Source of the DNA: Basidiobolus meristosporus CBS 931.73
Taxonomy: Eukaryota; Basidiobolomycota; Basidiobolomycetes; Basidiobolales; Basidiobolaceae
Assembly: GCA_002104905.1 (NCBI GenBank)
Contig: MCFE01000024.1
Location: 124,001-188,000, forward strand
Direction of reading: 5' to 3'
Length of the DNA: 64,000 nt
Shown here piece after piece: positions 36,562-48,800 of this stretch. Below the pieces are notes generated by a model. The model had not been told where the DNA came from. It saw nothing but the letters and a program-made list of their open reading frames with translations, and did not search any database. How positions within the stretch are numbered: position 1 is the first letter of the stretch; the number at the start of each line of letters is the position of its first letter. The position numbers were made by a program, and so were the translations under genes.

Positions 36562-36975
36562 TGTTGTAATTACTGAGTTGTCACCTAAATATTCATGCTA
36601 ATTTAGTCACATAGATCTTATACTGTGATTAGCATTCTGTCCTGACCAGATTTCTTGTTGGGATTTACTTGAAATATTTTCACCAAATTGTCAGGTACCC
36701 ATATTATTATTTTTCTCAAAGTTGTCCAAAAGACCCCAAACTTTGCAAACAAATATTTGGGACCTTCCTTAACAAACTCTACAAGTTTGATTTCTCTACT
36801 CTATTGAAAGTATAAATACCACACATTTGATCAATAAATCTACAAGTGAATAGCATGTAAATCCTCTAGTTCTCCACATCACTTCCAATACTCCTCAGAA
36901 TATTGCAACAAAAATCACATCATCTACATGTTCTCCCAATCACTTCCAATATCTCCAAGACTCTTACAACAGTTT

Positions 36976-38662
36976 ATGAGCCCCAAGCTGTCACTCTCTG
37001 CAATGTCCACTACTGCTATTACTGGAATTTTTCCTTCTGCCAAAAAGTTGGATGGATCTAACTACCATGTGTGGAAGATGAAGATGCAGATGCTGCTACA
37101 AGAAAGAGGCCATTGCAATACTATCATGGGAGAAGAGTGCCCACTTAAGAGTGTGGGAGAGGAGGCCTTTAAGTATCAGAAGAAAGAACAAAGTGCCTTT
37201 AATTGCATTTGCCTCAATGTTAAAGACAAATTGCTAATTCAATGCTCATGAGCAAAAACAACAAAGAATGCCTGGAAGGCATTAGAAGACATATACCAGC
37301 CATATTCAGCTGCTAAAAAAATGTATCTGAGACAAAAATTCCTTACTACAAAGATGCTTGTAGGAGAAGAAATGAGAAATCTAATTAACAGAATTACCCT
37401 GCTGGTAGATAAACAGAACCTGTGGACATACCAGCTACTAGTGAGGATGTGATAGTAACCATCCATAATACCCAGACAGACAAGTTTTAGGGCCTTTATC
37501 AGCCTTAAAGTCCAGAACTGACAATTTGACCTTAAATTACATATATGGTGTTGTAAAGAATTTGTAATTTCACCAAAAAATATTTACCTAAATTAGTCAC
37601 TTAGATCATGACCAGCAAATCCTAGAGAATACTGACCAGATTTCTTATTGGGATTTACTTATAAATTTTCACCAAAATACCCGGTACCCAGAACATGAAA
37701 ATCCTCAGAGTTGTCCAAACAGCCCCAAACTTTGCACACATGCTCTTGAGACCTTTCTTAGCCTATTCTATGTGTTTGTAATGCCAAGAATATGTAAAAG
37801 TATAAATACTACTTTTATATTCAATAAGTCATTAAGTGAGAAACACATAATCTACTTGCCCTCCCAATTGCTTCTAATAACTCCAAGACTCTTACAACAT
37901 ATAGAAGGCTCCTGGATGAAGAATTAAGAAAATCCAGCACCAGTAAGAAGAAAGAAAAAAATGCTTTAATAAGTAATGATAACTAACCAAGGAGGTACCC
38001 AAGACCAAAAAAAGGCAATAGCAACCTGCATTGCAACTACTGCAAAAGGAAAGAACACACATTGGACCGGTGTCTTAGAAAGAAAGATAGTTAGCAGAAA
38101 AAGCCTGAATATGGAAATGCTGCAACAACTGAAGATAGACTATTCATATCTGTACCAAATATGACCACAAACAAGGATTTTCAGACAGAGTATATTGACT
38201 CTGGAGCATCTCAACACTTTACACACCAAAAAGAACTTTTACCCAATACCAAGAAAATCCAATACAGAAGGATTTCATGGGTGGTAATAGAACACTTGAT
38301 GCAGTGGGAGAAAGAACTATCCAAGTAAACTTTAGAAGCAGTGTAAGAAGCCTTACACTGACCTTTAAAAAAGTACTCTATGTACCAGAAATAGCCAAGA
38401 ACCTACTATCTGTAAGCCATGCCACTGCAGAAGAACTGAGTTTTGGCTTTGATAGTTCTGGATGCAAGATCACTGATCAAAATGGTGCCTATATTGCTTT
38501 GGGTATCAGAGATCAGATTCTATACAATTTGACTTATTTTCCATCATACTTGGAAGCCAATATAAGTACCTTAAATAAAGAAACGCCAATGCTTTGGCAC
38601 AGAAGATTTGGGGATATCAATTGTGATTATTTGTGTAAAAAGATCAAAGATCAGCTAATTTC
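36976..38662 (+). pseudogene. Copia-A element 2 gag-pol fragment
   Basis: The ATG lies in a variant primer-binding site (GTTTATGAGCCCC). The gag frame MSPKLSLSAMSTTAITGIF is open to 37251, then broken. Zinc-knuckle, protease (about 38190, DSGASQHF) and GAG-pre-integrase (MLWHRRFGDIN, about 38590) segments follow in order. A solo Copia-A LTR (37549-37899) interrupts gag, and a minus-strand Copia (38663) ends it. Confidence 0.75.
37549..37899 (+). repeat. Solo Copia-A LTR inside gag
   Basis: This 351-bp LTR starts TGTTGTAAAG and ends CTTACAACA. The flanking 5-bp duplication is TATGG/TATAG, one substitution apart. Removing it restores the gag reading through the TATATGGAAGGCTC segment seen in related copies. 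Confidence 0.8.
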
Positions 38663-40639
38663 TGTTGTAAGATTCTTGGAGGTATTGGAAGTGATTGGGT
38701 GGACTAGTAGATTATGTGGTTTTCACCTAATGATTTACTGAATGTAAAAGTAGTATCTATACTTTTACAGGGTCCTGGCATATCAAGCATGTAGAATAGA
38801 TTACAGAAGGTCTCAAGAACATGTGTGCAAAGTTTGGGGCTGTTTGGACAGCTTTGAGAATTTTCCTGTTCAAGGTACCTGGTATTTTGGTGAAAATATT
38901 CTAAGTAAATCCCGGCAAGGAATTTAGTCAGTATTCTCTAGGATTTGAAAGTAATGATCTAAGTGGCCAAGTTAGATGAATATTCAGGTGGAATTCCAAA
39001 CTTTTACAACACTCCTACCCAGCTAAATGGTCATAGTGGCTAGTCCAAGTTATTTTATACAGGATTGTAGCTATCACATCCTCATCAGTAGTTGGTACAC
39101 CCACAGATTCTGTTTCATCTACCAGCAGGGTAATTCTGTTAATTAGATTTTTCATTTCTTCTCCTGGCAGCATCTTTGTAGTAATGAGTTTTTATCTCAG
39201 ATACATTTTCTTAGCAGCTGAGCATGACTGGTAGGTGTCTTCTAATGCCTTCCATGCATTCTTTGCCGTTTTTGCTCTTGGGATTGAATTAGCAATTTGT
39301 TCTTAAAATTAAGGCAAATGTAGTAAAGGCACTTTGTTCTTTCTTCTGGTAATTCAAGGCTTCCTGTACCATGTTTTTAGGAGGGCATTCTTCTCCTATG
39401 AAAGTATTGCAAAGGCCTCTTTCTTGTAGCAGAATTTTCATCTTCACCACCTACACTTGGTAGTTAGATCCATCCAGCTTTTCAGCAGAGGGAAGAATTC
39501 CAGTATTAGCAGTAGTAGACATTGCAGAGAGTGACAGCTTGGGGCTCATAAACTGTTGTAAGAGTCTTGGGGATATTGGAAGTGATTGGTAGAACAAGTA
39601 GATTAAGTGGTTTTCACTCTATGATTTACTGAATAGACTTGTTCCGTTGGATAGTGCCACATTGAGCCATGAGTGCCAAATGATGCCATAGTGTGCCAGA
39701 GAGGTAAAGTGAGCCTATACTTGGCCACAGAGTGTGAAACATAGCTCTACATCTACATGTAAAGCAGCCCCTGTGTTTCACCCATTGAGCAGGAGAAAAT
39801 CCATTTTTTGACCTTTTTTTGTGGATCAATGTAGCTCAGGATGTGTAAGAGCACAGGAGAACTGAAGATTTGCATCTGGTACTCAATACCCATGGCACTC
39901 TGAATCTAGCTCCTGTAGCTTGTATCATGTCACAAAAATGAATGGCACTATCTTGGTACACTGGTACTATCTGGCACTATAAGTGTTTTGTATAGATCTT
40001 ACTTTAGGGCTAATATTTAAATATAGTGCCAGATAGTACCAGTGGACCAAGATAGTGCCATTCATTTTTGTGACATGATACAAGCTACAGGAGCTAGATT
40101 CAGAGTGCCATGGGTATTGAGTACCAGATGCATATCTTCAATCTGCTTGTGCTCTAACACATCCTGCACAACATTGAACCAAAAAAAAAAGGTCAAAAAA
40201 TTGGTTTTCTCCAACACAATGGGTGAAACACAGGGGCTGATATGCATGAAGATGCAGAGCTATGTTTCACACTCTGTGGCCAAGTATAGGCTCACTTTAC
40301 CTCTCTGGCACACTATGGCATCATTTGGCACTCATGGCTCAATGTGGCACTATCCAACGGAACAAGTCTAATACAGAAGTTGTATTTATACTTTTACATG
40401 GTCTTGGCATTACTTACAAATAGAGTAGGTTAAGAGAGGCCCCAAGAGCATGTATGCAAAGTTTGGGGCTGTTTGAACAGCTTTAAGAATTTTCATGTTC
40501 TGGGTACCTGGTATTTTGGTGAATACATTATAAGTAAATCTCAACAAGGAATTTGGCCAGTATTCTCTAGGATTTGAAGCTAATGATCTAAGTGACAAAG
40601 TTAGATGAATATTTAGGTGGAATTCCAAATTTTACAATA
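38663..40639 (-). mobile_element. Internally deleted Copia-A element, minus strand, hit by a MITE
   Basis: Two LTRs (38663-39011 and 39554-40639, the second split by the MITE at 39635-40369) enclose only about 540 bp. That remainder holds a polypurine tract, part of gag and a primer-binding site. Most of gag-pol is gone. No target duplication is evident. Confidence 0.75.
39635..40369. mobile_element. 735-bp fold-back MITE with Harbinger ends
   Basis: Ends AGACTTGTTCCGTTGG and CCAACGGAACAAGTCT are the same as those of the Harbinger elements. The exact target duplication AAT lies at 39632-39634 and 40370-40372. Nearly the whole element is one inverted repeat: arms of about 345 bp separated by a loop of roughly 40 bp around 39985-40023. 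It has no coding capacity. It sits in the LTR of a Copia element, whose sequence is restored when the MITE and one AAT are removed. Confidence 0.85.
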
Positions 40640-41300
40640 ATATAGTCATATATCCTAAAGAGGTACCAATTGGAAGTCTGTAAGCCAAAACCTACTGCAA
40701 TGGACCCAAACCTTAAGTTTACCAAAACTCAAGCAAATTGTTAGAGCTTGGTGCCATACAAAAGCCCATGGCTCCATTACTAGATGATGATGTACATAAT
40801 CTGTAGAACAAGTCCAGATATCTCATAGTCAGTGTGAATTGTAGCCAGAATAATGATATCAATGGATCTTACCATATTGCAGCAGTATAGGGCATTTTTA
40901 GATTTTTGAACAGAGCTGTTGATATCTGCTTACAGTGTAACTATACAGACCAATAGCATGCATTGGTGGGATACTCTGATGCTGATGGGGTATGAAAGCT
41001 ACAAAACAGAAGAAACACCACAGGATACACATTTGCTTACTGTAAAGGAGAGACTAAATGGAACTTGAGAAAGTATCTACTATTGCACTTTCCACCACAA
41101 AGGCAGAGTATATGGAAGCCTGTCAGGCTACAAAAAATGAGCTACACTCCCATAAGGTAAATGAGTTTGCACAGACATGCAATTGGTCTATCACATGCTC
41201 CATGTCCACCATTGTAGACAGAGTGGTGATCCCATGCACAGGGAAGTCAACAATATTAAGAAATCAGAGAATTATCACAATACTGCAGTAAAAACTTGGA
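40640..41300 (+). pseudogene. Copia RNase H relic
   Basis: Fragments of Copia RNase H read in several frames: YSDADG (about 40975), NRRNTTGYTFAYCKG (about 41010) and STTKAEYMEACQATK (about 41090-41130). These match the conserved 'YSDADW...RRSTTG...STTEAEYMAAC' signature. It may be the 3' part of Copia element 2, beyond the minus-strand insertion. Confidence 0.7.
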
Positions 41301-41485
41301 TCATTAGTAGGCACCCCAGAGAGTTGTAGCACATCTTCAGGTATAGTGCCCAAGAAAATTCTCATAAAAATAGCAGGATTTATTGCAAAGACTGGCAAGC
41401 AAGGTGCCAGATATTGCAGTGTTAGCCCAAGACCAGGACATATAGGACCTAGTGAAAAACTAAGGCATAAAGGCATAAGCACAAT
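41130..41485 (+). repeat. Unclassified repeat, also at 55486-55770
   Basis: About 280 bp here are recognisably similar to 55486-55770, with matching phrases such as GCTCAAGAAAAT-like and GGATTTATTGCAAAGAC. A looser relative may occur at 58320-58500. Translation gives fragments but no family I know. It is probably part of a decayed transposon. Confidence 0.45.
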
Positions 41486-42165
41486 GAAAAATAATTTGGT
41501 ACTGCAGTTGGATCCAATCTGATGATCTTACTGTAGTGCTCACTTACATAAGCGTACCTAACTGGCCAATACATCCAATTGCCTTATATGGCAAAAAACT
41601 GAGCAATGTTCTGAAGGGCCCCATGTAGATCTTTTTTGGCAATATAACAGCAGTACAGCACATTCCAGGTGGTTCTGTATAGTGCTACTGTATCAGGTTA
41701 CCATGTGGCATTTTTCTTTTCCCTCCCCATGTGCCCCTCATATATCCCACTGTAGAATCATCCCTACTTTTATTAACAAACTCAGGATTTGAAAGCAAAA
41801 TTTTACACTTTTGTCCTTGACCACATTTGGAATTATCTTGGAAGCATAAATTAATTAGTTCAGAGGCAAATTTTGGTGTTTATTCTGGATTAGTTACTGA
41901 TTTTACTAATGCAAACTATTTTGTTGTTGTGCAAAATAAACCTGAATGATGCAATGCTTATCAAAGTGGTGAATGTTAACTATATGGAGAAATGCTACTG
42001 GCTGCAACAAATAGATTTACATATACTAAGAAAGACCATACTATTTATGGTATGGTTTTAAGTGGATTGGTGGTAAGATTTCGCAAAGCTGCCTTTATCA
42101 TAAATTATTAGTATAATTTGGAAAAAGAAGCAAGTATAAAAGAAAGCATTATTGCAACTAGGAAG
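41486..42165. other. AT-rich repeat-like DNA without recognised genes
   Basis: Nothing interpretable beyond short AT-rich frames. Confidence 0.35.
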
Positions 42166-42535
42166 TGTTGCAATTCTAAAAAGTGATTTGGATATAAGGA
42201 ACTTATCAAGAATTAGTGATAATAGTTGAACTGTTGTTTATTCATAAAGAAGCTCAGTATTTATACCTTTGTAGAAGTAATACAGCTGTAACACTAAGTA
42301 GGGAGGGTTTCTCAATATTCAGGAGCATTCTGTAACAGTTTCAGGGTTAGTACATAATGTTTGGTAATAGTGCTAATCTGATCCTGACTATAGGGGAATA
42401 ATCTCAAGATCATATATTTGGAGAAAGTGGCAAAGTTAAGGCAGTAAATGAGTCCTACAGTGACTAAGACTAGTCTAGAATTGTTAAGTGAATTTTTAGC
42501 TGCTGAATGATACCAAATAGTCCAATATTTCAACA
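42166..42535 (-). repeat. Solo Copia-C LTR
   Basis: This 370-bp LTR is homologous to those of the Copia-C element at 45820-50503. It is flanked by a perfect 5-bp duplication GGAAG (42161-42165 and 42536-42540). It begins TGTTGCAATTC and ends ATTTCAACA on this strand. Confidence 0.85.
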
Positions 42536-42751
42536 GGAAGAGCCAAACATACCTTGGTACACTTGTTCTGATAAGAAGTAGTTGCTTGTTGCATCCAACC
42601 CAACCTTGTATCACTCAACTGATAAATCATGAATTGGGACTAAATAGCTTTTTAATGCCTAAGGTATAGGTGTCTCCATGAGTACATATGTCCAGATAAA
42701 CCTTCAGCCTTGCCAGCTCTCCTCCCCAAGTGGAGCATATATTTTGATATC

Positions 42752-42912
42752 TAAGGTGATTCAGCATATTGGATGGTAAATACAGAGGAAAGTCATACAC
42801 TTGAGAAAACAGCAGAGTAGGTAAAATAGTTAAGTTACTTATTAATACTCAGTATAATCATACAGGAAGACATCCACTGAAAGAATTGTTTCTCAAGCAT
42901 TATTGCTAAGCT
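42752..42912 (+). pseudogene. Relic of Harbinger transposase C-terminus
   Basis: This short segment matches the end of the intact transposase, with phrases equivalent to FSILxGKYRGKSY, VGKIVKLLIN and HPLKE. Stops and substitutions are present, and both ends are truncated. Confidence 0.7.
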
Positions 42913-43224
42913 GCAGATAATAACATTCTCCCCTACTAAAGTTGAGAGGGTTCTCCCAAATTTCTTTTCTTGAGATACCAATAACTTGATGGTTCAGTAT
43001 TATTAGTGACCTGATCCTGTTGTGGTACCACTATAAAGCTGCATCTCCCAAATAGAAAGCTGTATCAGAGAACTTACTTTCAGGGTCAATTCTTTCAGAT
43101 GTAAAATTCTTCAATTTGAAAGTGCCAAGTTCCAGATTTTCATTGAGTACACTATAGCACTAGTTGACCTTTACACTAAAGGTACTCTTGACAGGGCTTA
43201 TATAGTAAATAACAGCTTTTGTAT

Positions 43225-44345
43225 TAGTATATGATGCTCGTTATAAGTTCTAATTTGATCTTGACTATAGGGGAACAATTGTTGGATTGCAGATCTGAAG
43301 AAAGTGGCAAAGTAAGGGCTGCAAATTAGTCCTACAGCAACCAAGACTCTTTCAGCATTGTTGAGTAAATTTTTTACTACTGAATTATACCAAATAGCTC
43401 ATTATTGCTACACTCACCTTTGACTATAAAATTTGTTAATCCTAGTTTCTCTCTGAATCTCTCAGATTGCGGCCTAGCAAGTGATTTTGTCAGTATTCAT
43501 GTCAACATTTGTCAGATAGGTAGTAAACTACCTCTACTATGCTATCTTACACAGCTTCCACTACAAAGTGGTGTTGAATGTCTTTGTGCCTAGTTCTTAC
43601 ATAATCATTAGGATATCTAGTTAATGAAATACAACTTTGACTATCCTTGTGATTAGATGTTGGTTCATTTGAACAAAATCAAGGTTTTAGAGTATTTTTT
43701 GTAACCATATAACCTCCTTAGTTGCTTAACAAGCAGCCTTACATTTGGCTTCAATCATAGTTAGGGCTACAGTTGGTTGATTCTTACAATTCCAAGTACT
43801 AACTGACCAGTATATAGAAGTACAAACCCACTGGTAGAGCATCTGTCAATAAGATCCCCACCCAATCCAATTCACTTAAGCCATTCAATCTTTGCCTATT
43901 AGTTGCTCCAGAGTAATCCAGAAATGTATTAATTGTACCTTGCAGATGTCAGATGACTTGCTTAACTGCTGCAATTTGGTCAAATTCATAACTCTGCATG
44001 AACTGACTGACAACTCCAACTGTCACTGCAACATCTAGATGAGTAGACACCATCATGTACATCAAGCTACTAACCATTGATTGATAGGGAAATGTTTAGT
44101 CCATTTTGGGGCTATTTTCACCTATAATTGAATGAGTTCTGGTCTATTTCAGGTTAATGCCCATGGGGGTTGCTGTGAGCTAGTAATTTTTCATTGAACC
44201 ATCTAAGAATACTCCTGATGTACCTGGACTGATTGTGTACAAGTATCACAGTAGGTATGCTAAACTTGGCTTCAATTTCCAGAATGCAGCTCAATTTTCT
44301 AAGATCTTTCATCTCAACCTTGCTAAAGTGGTATAACTCAAACAG
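43225..44345 (-). pseudogene. Copia-C LTR fragment and decayed pol 3' end
   Basis: Positions 43225-43415 resemble the 3' part of the Copia-C LTR. Beyond it, RNase H and the end of reverse transcriptase can be followed on the minus strand to about 44345, where VEMKDLRKLSCILEIEAKF parallels VSYFLGIEVKFEIPTQS of the better-kept element. Many stops are present. Confidence 0.65.
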
Positions 44346-45160
44346 CAAGTATGAAAATGAATGCCAATGAAGAAAACCTACCAGCTTACATATCTGGAAA
44401 CTGAAAATTTGACCCGGCTATTGGAAAAACATTGCTTTACCACTGTAATCAATCAATCAGCTGGAGGACACTTACCATTCAGATCCAAAAAGGTAACCAG
44501 ACCTATGAGCTACTACCTGCCAGTCTGGATTGCAACTTGGTTGATTTCAGTGTGTTTGACACAAGTGGACTTAGCAAGTCACAGCCCAGTAGAGCACTTA
44601 GAGATGGTACCCAGATGTTTCTCATGGCACTATTAGTAGATGATACCTGTACTCCAGTTCCCCAGAAAGTCCATACTACTCTGAAGGAATATTCTGATGT
44701 GCTTCCTGAGGAATTAAAAAGCCTACCACCAGTTGGAGATGTGAATTATGCCATTGACATGGGAGTTAGCTCCCCAGTGAGCAAGACACCTAACAGAATG
44801 AGTTCATTGGAATTGGAGGAAATGAAGAGACAAATTTACTAACTATTGGAGCATGAATACATCAGGCCCAGCTAGTCACCCTGGGGAACACCAGAGCCAT
44901 GTGCAGAGATGAAGGATGGAGGACTTGGAAGGTGAATTGACTACAGAGCCCTTACCTCAGTTACCATGAGAAATAAGTAACCCATACCTTGGATCATGGA
45001 GCTTTGGACCGGCTCAATGGAGCTGCCATATTCAGCTAGATTGATCTCAGGCAGGATACAGGTGGGTTGAAGCTAGAAGAAATCCTGAAGACAGCATTCA
45101 GGGACAGATATGAACACTAACAGCACTTGTCATGAGTTTTGACCTCAAATGGCTTTTTGG
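44346..45160 (+). pseudogene. Ty3/Gypsy pol fragment (linker and reverse transcriptase start)
   Basis: Continuous similarity to Gypsy pol: LKEYSDVLPEELKSLPP, DVNYAIDMGVSSPVSKTP, RMSSLELEEMKRQI, then EYIRPS-SPWGTPEP, IDYRAL and, near 45110, RYEH-QHL of the RT palm. Stops such as TAA at 44840 and TAG at 44872 break it. This is the only clear Gypsy coding sequence in the window. Confidence 0.8.
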
Positions 45161-45600
45161 TAAACTGGTCTGGCAGATTAGGTTTCAAGAGTCTCATAAA
45201 GATGGAAGTCTGTTTAGCCTCAAGGAGAACATGTTTCATCTCTTCTAAGTATGGAATACCCAACTTGTTATCCCTAGCTGCATGTAAGTCAACTTTCTTT
45301 GCCAAGTCCTAGGGAAGTCCATCAGCAAGGTAAAGAGTCATGGTAAATCCAGCTACAGCCTGGCACTCAAGGGGTGGCTTGGCCATCTCTTCATGCATCT
45401 GAATGAGCTCATCAATTGGTAGCTTAGAGAGTCTAGTCCTTTTACAGTGTCTCAGGTGTGTAACTCCATAGTTTACATGGGGTCTTCCCTACTTGGCTTG
45501 TAGGTAGGCCTTCATTGATATCTAGTGATTGAGAATGTCACCTTGTCTCAAAAGCTTGATGGTAATATCATTGGTGCAGTAATAGTGGAAGTCTTCAGGC
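45117..45600 (-). pseudogene. Unidentified degenerate ORF of about 160 codons
   Basis: One minus-strand frame stays open apart from a few TAG codons. It includes RLSKLPIDELIQMHEEMAK, then PPLECQAVAGFTMTLYLADG and DLHAARDNKLGIPYLEEM. The composition looks like a real helical protein rather than chance. I do not recognise the family; a retroelement gag or a captured gene fragment are both possible. It overlaps the end of the Gypsy fragment slightly. Confidence 0.4.
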
Positions 45601-45819
45601 ATTATTGATCAGAGTGGCAGCACATCTGGCAGAGATTTCCCCATTAGGATATGAAGCTTTGCACATTCTTTCCATCCAGTGGTGGGGCTCCTGATGATGG
45701 TGGTTATGGCATAGAATTCATCATAGATAGGTAGCATGGTGTTGTATAAGTTCCAGGAAGGGATACATCCAACACTTGTAAAGTATTTAGTACATGGAGT
45801 GTTTACTAGGTGCAATAAC

Positions 45820-48800
45820 TGTTGCAATTTAAGATGTGATTTGGATATAAGGATCTTATCAAGAAATAGTGATAATAGTAAACTTTTGTTTTTAATAAAG
45901 AAGCTCAGTATTTATACCTTTGTAGAAGTAATACAGCTGTAACACTAAGTAGGGAGGGTTTCTCAATATTCAGGAGCATTCAATAACAGTTTCAGGGTTA
46001 GTACATAATAGTTAGTATAAGTGCTAATTTGATCCTGACTATAGGGGAATAATCATAAGATCGCAGAACTGAGGAAAGTAGCAAAGTTAGTGCTGTAGAT
46101 TAGTCTCACAGTGACCAAGACTAGTCCATAAATGATAAGTAAATTTTTAGCTGCAGAATAATACCAAATAGTCCAATATTTCAACACTTCCCCTGAACTA
46201 AATAATTTCTTGATCCTAATTCCTCTCTGAGATTCTCAAATTCTTGCCTAGCCAGTGGTATTGTCAATATATCTGCCACCATTTTGTTAGTTGGGCAGTA
46301 CACTAAATCTACCAAGTTATTTTCTACAGCTTCCCTCACAAAGTGATGCTGTATATCAATGTGCTTAGTTCTGGCATGATTAATAGGATTTCTAGCTAAT
46401 GAGATACAACTTTGATTATCCTTTTAAATACATGTTGGTTCATCTGAATTAAAACCTAAGTCTTTGAATAATTTTTGTAGCCATACAGCCTCCTTAGTTG
46501 CTTGACATGCAGCTATTTATTTGGCTTCAGTTGTAGATAGGGCCAGAGTTGGTTGTTTCTTGCAATTCCAAGGAATAGCTGCACCAGCATAAATAAAATA
46601 CACAGCCTGTGGTAGAATGTCTGTCAATCAGATCCCTACCTCAATCTAGATCACTATAACCATCAAATATTTGCCTATTAGCTGCTCCAAAGTATTTGAG
46701 TACCATATTTATGGTACCTTGTAGATATCTGAAAGTCCGCTCAACTGCTTCAATTTGATCTGATCCATAATTCTGCATGAATTGACTGACTGTTCCAACT
46801 GCCACTGCAATATCTGGATGTGTAGACACCATCAAGTACATTAGGCTACCAATTGTTGATTGATAGGGAAAGTTTTGATCCATATTTAAGCTGTTTTCAT
46901 CTATAACTGGCTGAGATTTGCTTAATTTCAGGTTATTGTCCATAGGGGTTGCGGCAGGCTTGTAATTTTCCATTTTAAAGCGTCTAAGAGTGTCCCTGAT
47001 GTACTTAGACTGATTCAGCACAATACTCTGTGTAGGTATCTCAAATTTGACCTCAATTCCAAGAAAATAGCTAACCTTTCCAAGATCTTTCATCTCAAAC
47101 TTGCTGAAGAGATCTGATTTTATCTCTATAAGTGCCTTTTAGTCACTTGAAGCTATAATTAGGTTGTTCACATAACAAACTAGGATGATCACACCCTTTT
47201 TGAGTTGTTTCACATATATACTGTGATCTTCAATGCTACAAGAGAGCCCAATTTCCACTAGATATGTGTCAATCTTGTTATACCATGCTCTGGGTGCCTG
47301 CTTAAGCCCATACCACAATTTTCTAAGTTTGCACACCCTATTGGGTACTTTTGGATTGGTAAAGCCTTCTGATTGCTCCATATATATAGTTTCTTGCAAA
47401 TCCCGTTTAGAAAGGCTGTTTTGATGTCCATTTGGTGTAGATCTAGACTGTGTACAGCTGCCAGGGCTAGAACTGTCCCAATGGAGTTAAACTTGGCAAC
47501 CGGAGCAAATGTTTCCTTTAAGTCTAGTCCTTGGATCTGAGAATAGCCTTTAGCCACCAATCTAGCCTTGTACTTACCAACGGTACCATATGAGGCTATC
47601 TTGATCTTGTAGATCCATCTACATCCTATTGGCTTTATCCCATTTGGTAAATCTACCAGTTGCCATATTTTTGCCTTGATCAGTGATTGGTACTCCTCCT
47701 GCAAGGCTTGTTGCCACTTAGTAGCATCTGGACTTTGCATTGCCTGTTCCAGATTCTGAGGTTCGGCACATAAGGCAAGATAAGCTTCTTCATGATCATT
47801 AGATGTCTGCCACCAGGATCCAAGGGCATTTCTTATTCTGGTGGATCTCCTAACTGGAATAATCTGTTCTGATCTGGAACTGGTAGAAGTATCTTCCATC
47901 TCTGGCTGGACTTAGTACATATCTTCTTCATTAGTGTTGATTGCATCATCAGGCAGCTGGCCAATGATTTCTGTGGCTTTCTGATCTGAATTCTCCTCAA
48001 ATACAACGTCCCTGCTCTTGATCAGCTTCTGAATTTTGCCATCATACACTCTATACCCTTTAGTATTTTCATAATACCCAAGAAAGATCCTGTTCCTACT
48101 CTTTGGTTCCAACTTTATGTGTTTTTTGTCAGGAATGTGATCAAAAACATCACTGCTAAAGATCTTGATGTGCTGGAGATCTGGTTTTTTGCCTGTATAT
48201 GCTTCAAAGGGTGTAGAATCACATAGTGTGCTTGTTGGGCATCTGCACTTGATGTATACAGTGGTAGCAACAGATTCAGCCCAAAACTTGTAGTCCATTC
48301 CCTTATCATGTAGCATGGATCTTCCCATCTCTACTATTGTTCTATTTGGGCATTCTGCTACTCCATTTTGCTGTGGAGTATGAGGAACTGTGGTCTGTTA
48401 GAGTATACCAGTAGACAAGCAGTATTTTGCAAACTCCTTTGAGCAGTGTTTTCCTCCATTGTCACTTTGTAGTACCCTCAATTTACACCCAGTTTGTGTT
48501 TCTGCCCATGCTCTTGAAGTGCTTAAATGTCTCTAAAGCTTCATCATTTGCTTAGAGAAAGTACACCCATGAATATCTTGTTTTGTCATCAATTAACGTC
48601 ATAAAGTATCTCTTGGCTCCAAAGGACAGTGTTCTCATGGGGCCACATATTTTGGAGCGTACAATAGCCAATATTTTAGTGGTATTGATGCCTTCTGAGC
48701 TCTTCAAACCTCGCCAAGCTTGCTTGCAATATGAGCATCTCTTATAGACACTGAATTTGATTGGAATTGAGTAGTTTAGGCCTAAAATAAGCTGATTTCT

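Larger units (their letters stand above)
24144..36910 (+). mobile_element. Element B: 12.8-kb LTR element with nested insertions
   Basis: Matching 349-bp LTRs lie at 24144-24492 and 36562-36910; both start TGTTGTAATTA and end ATTGCAACA. A GGTTATGAGCCCC primer-binding site follows the left LTR, and GAGTGGGAG precedes the right LTR. A near-perfect 5-bp target duplication flanks the whole. Inside are two Harbinger elements and one E copy. After subtracting them about 4.9 kb remains, in which I recognise no Copia protease, integrase or reverse transcriptase. It is either extremely decayed or a non-autonomous derivative mobilised by a Copia relative. Its LTR shares blocks with Copia-A LTRs, so the families are related. 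Confidence 0.8.
23850..36971 (+). repeat. Copia-A LTR split by element B (5' LTR of Copia element 2)
   Basis: The LTR runs 23850-24143 and resumes at 36911-36971, ending CTCTTACAACA. Element B lies between, with the duplicated target AAAAC (24139-24143) and AAAAT (36911-36915). Removing B and one target copy restores an ordinary Copia-A LTR. A primer-binding site and gag follow at once. Confidence 0.85.
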
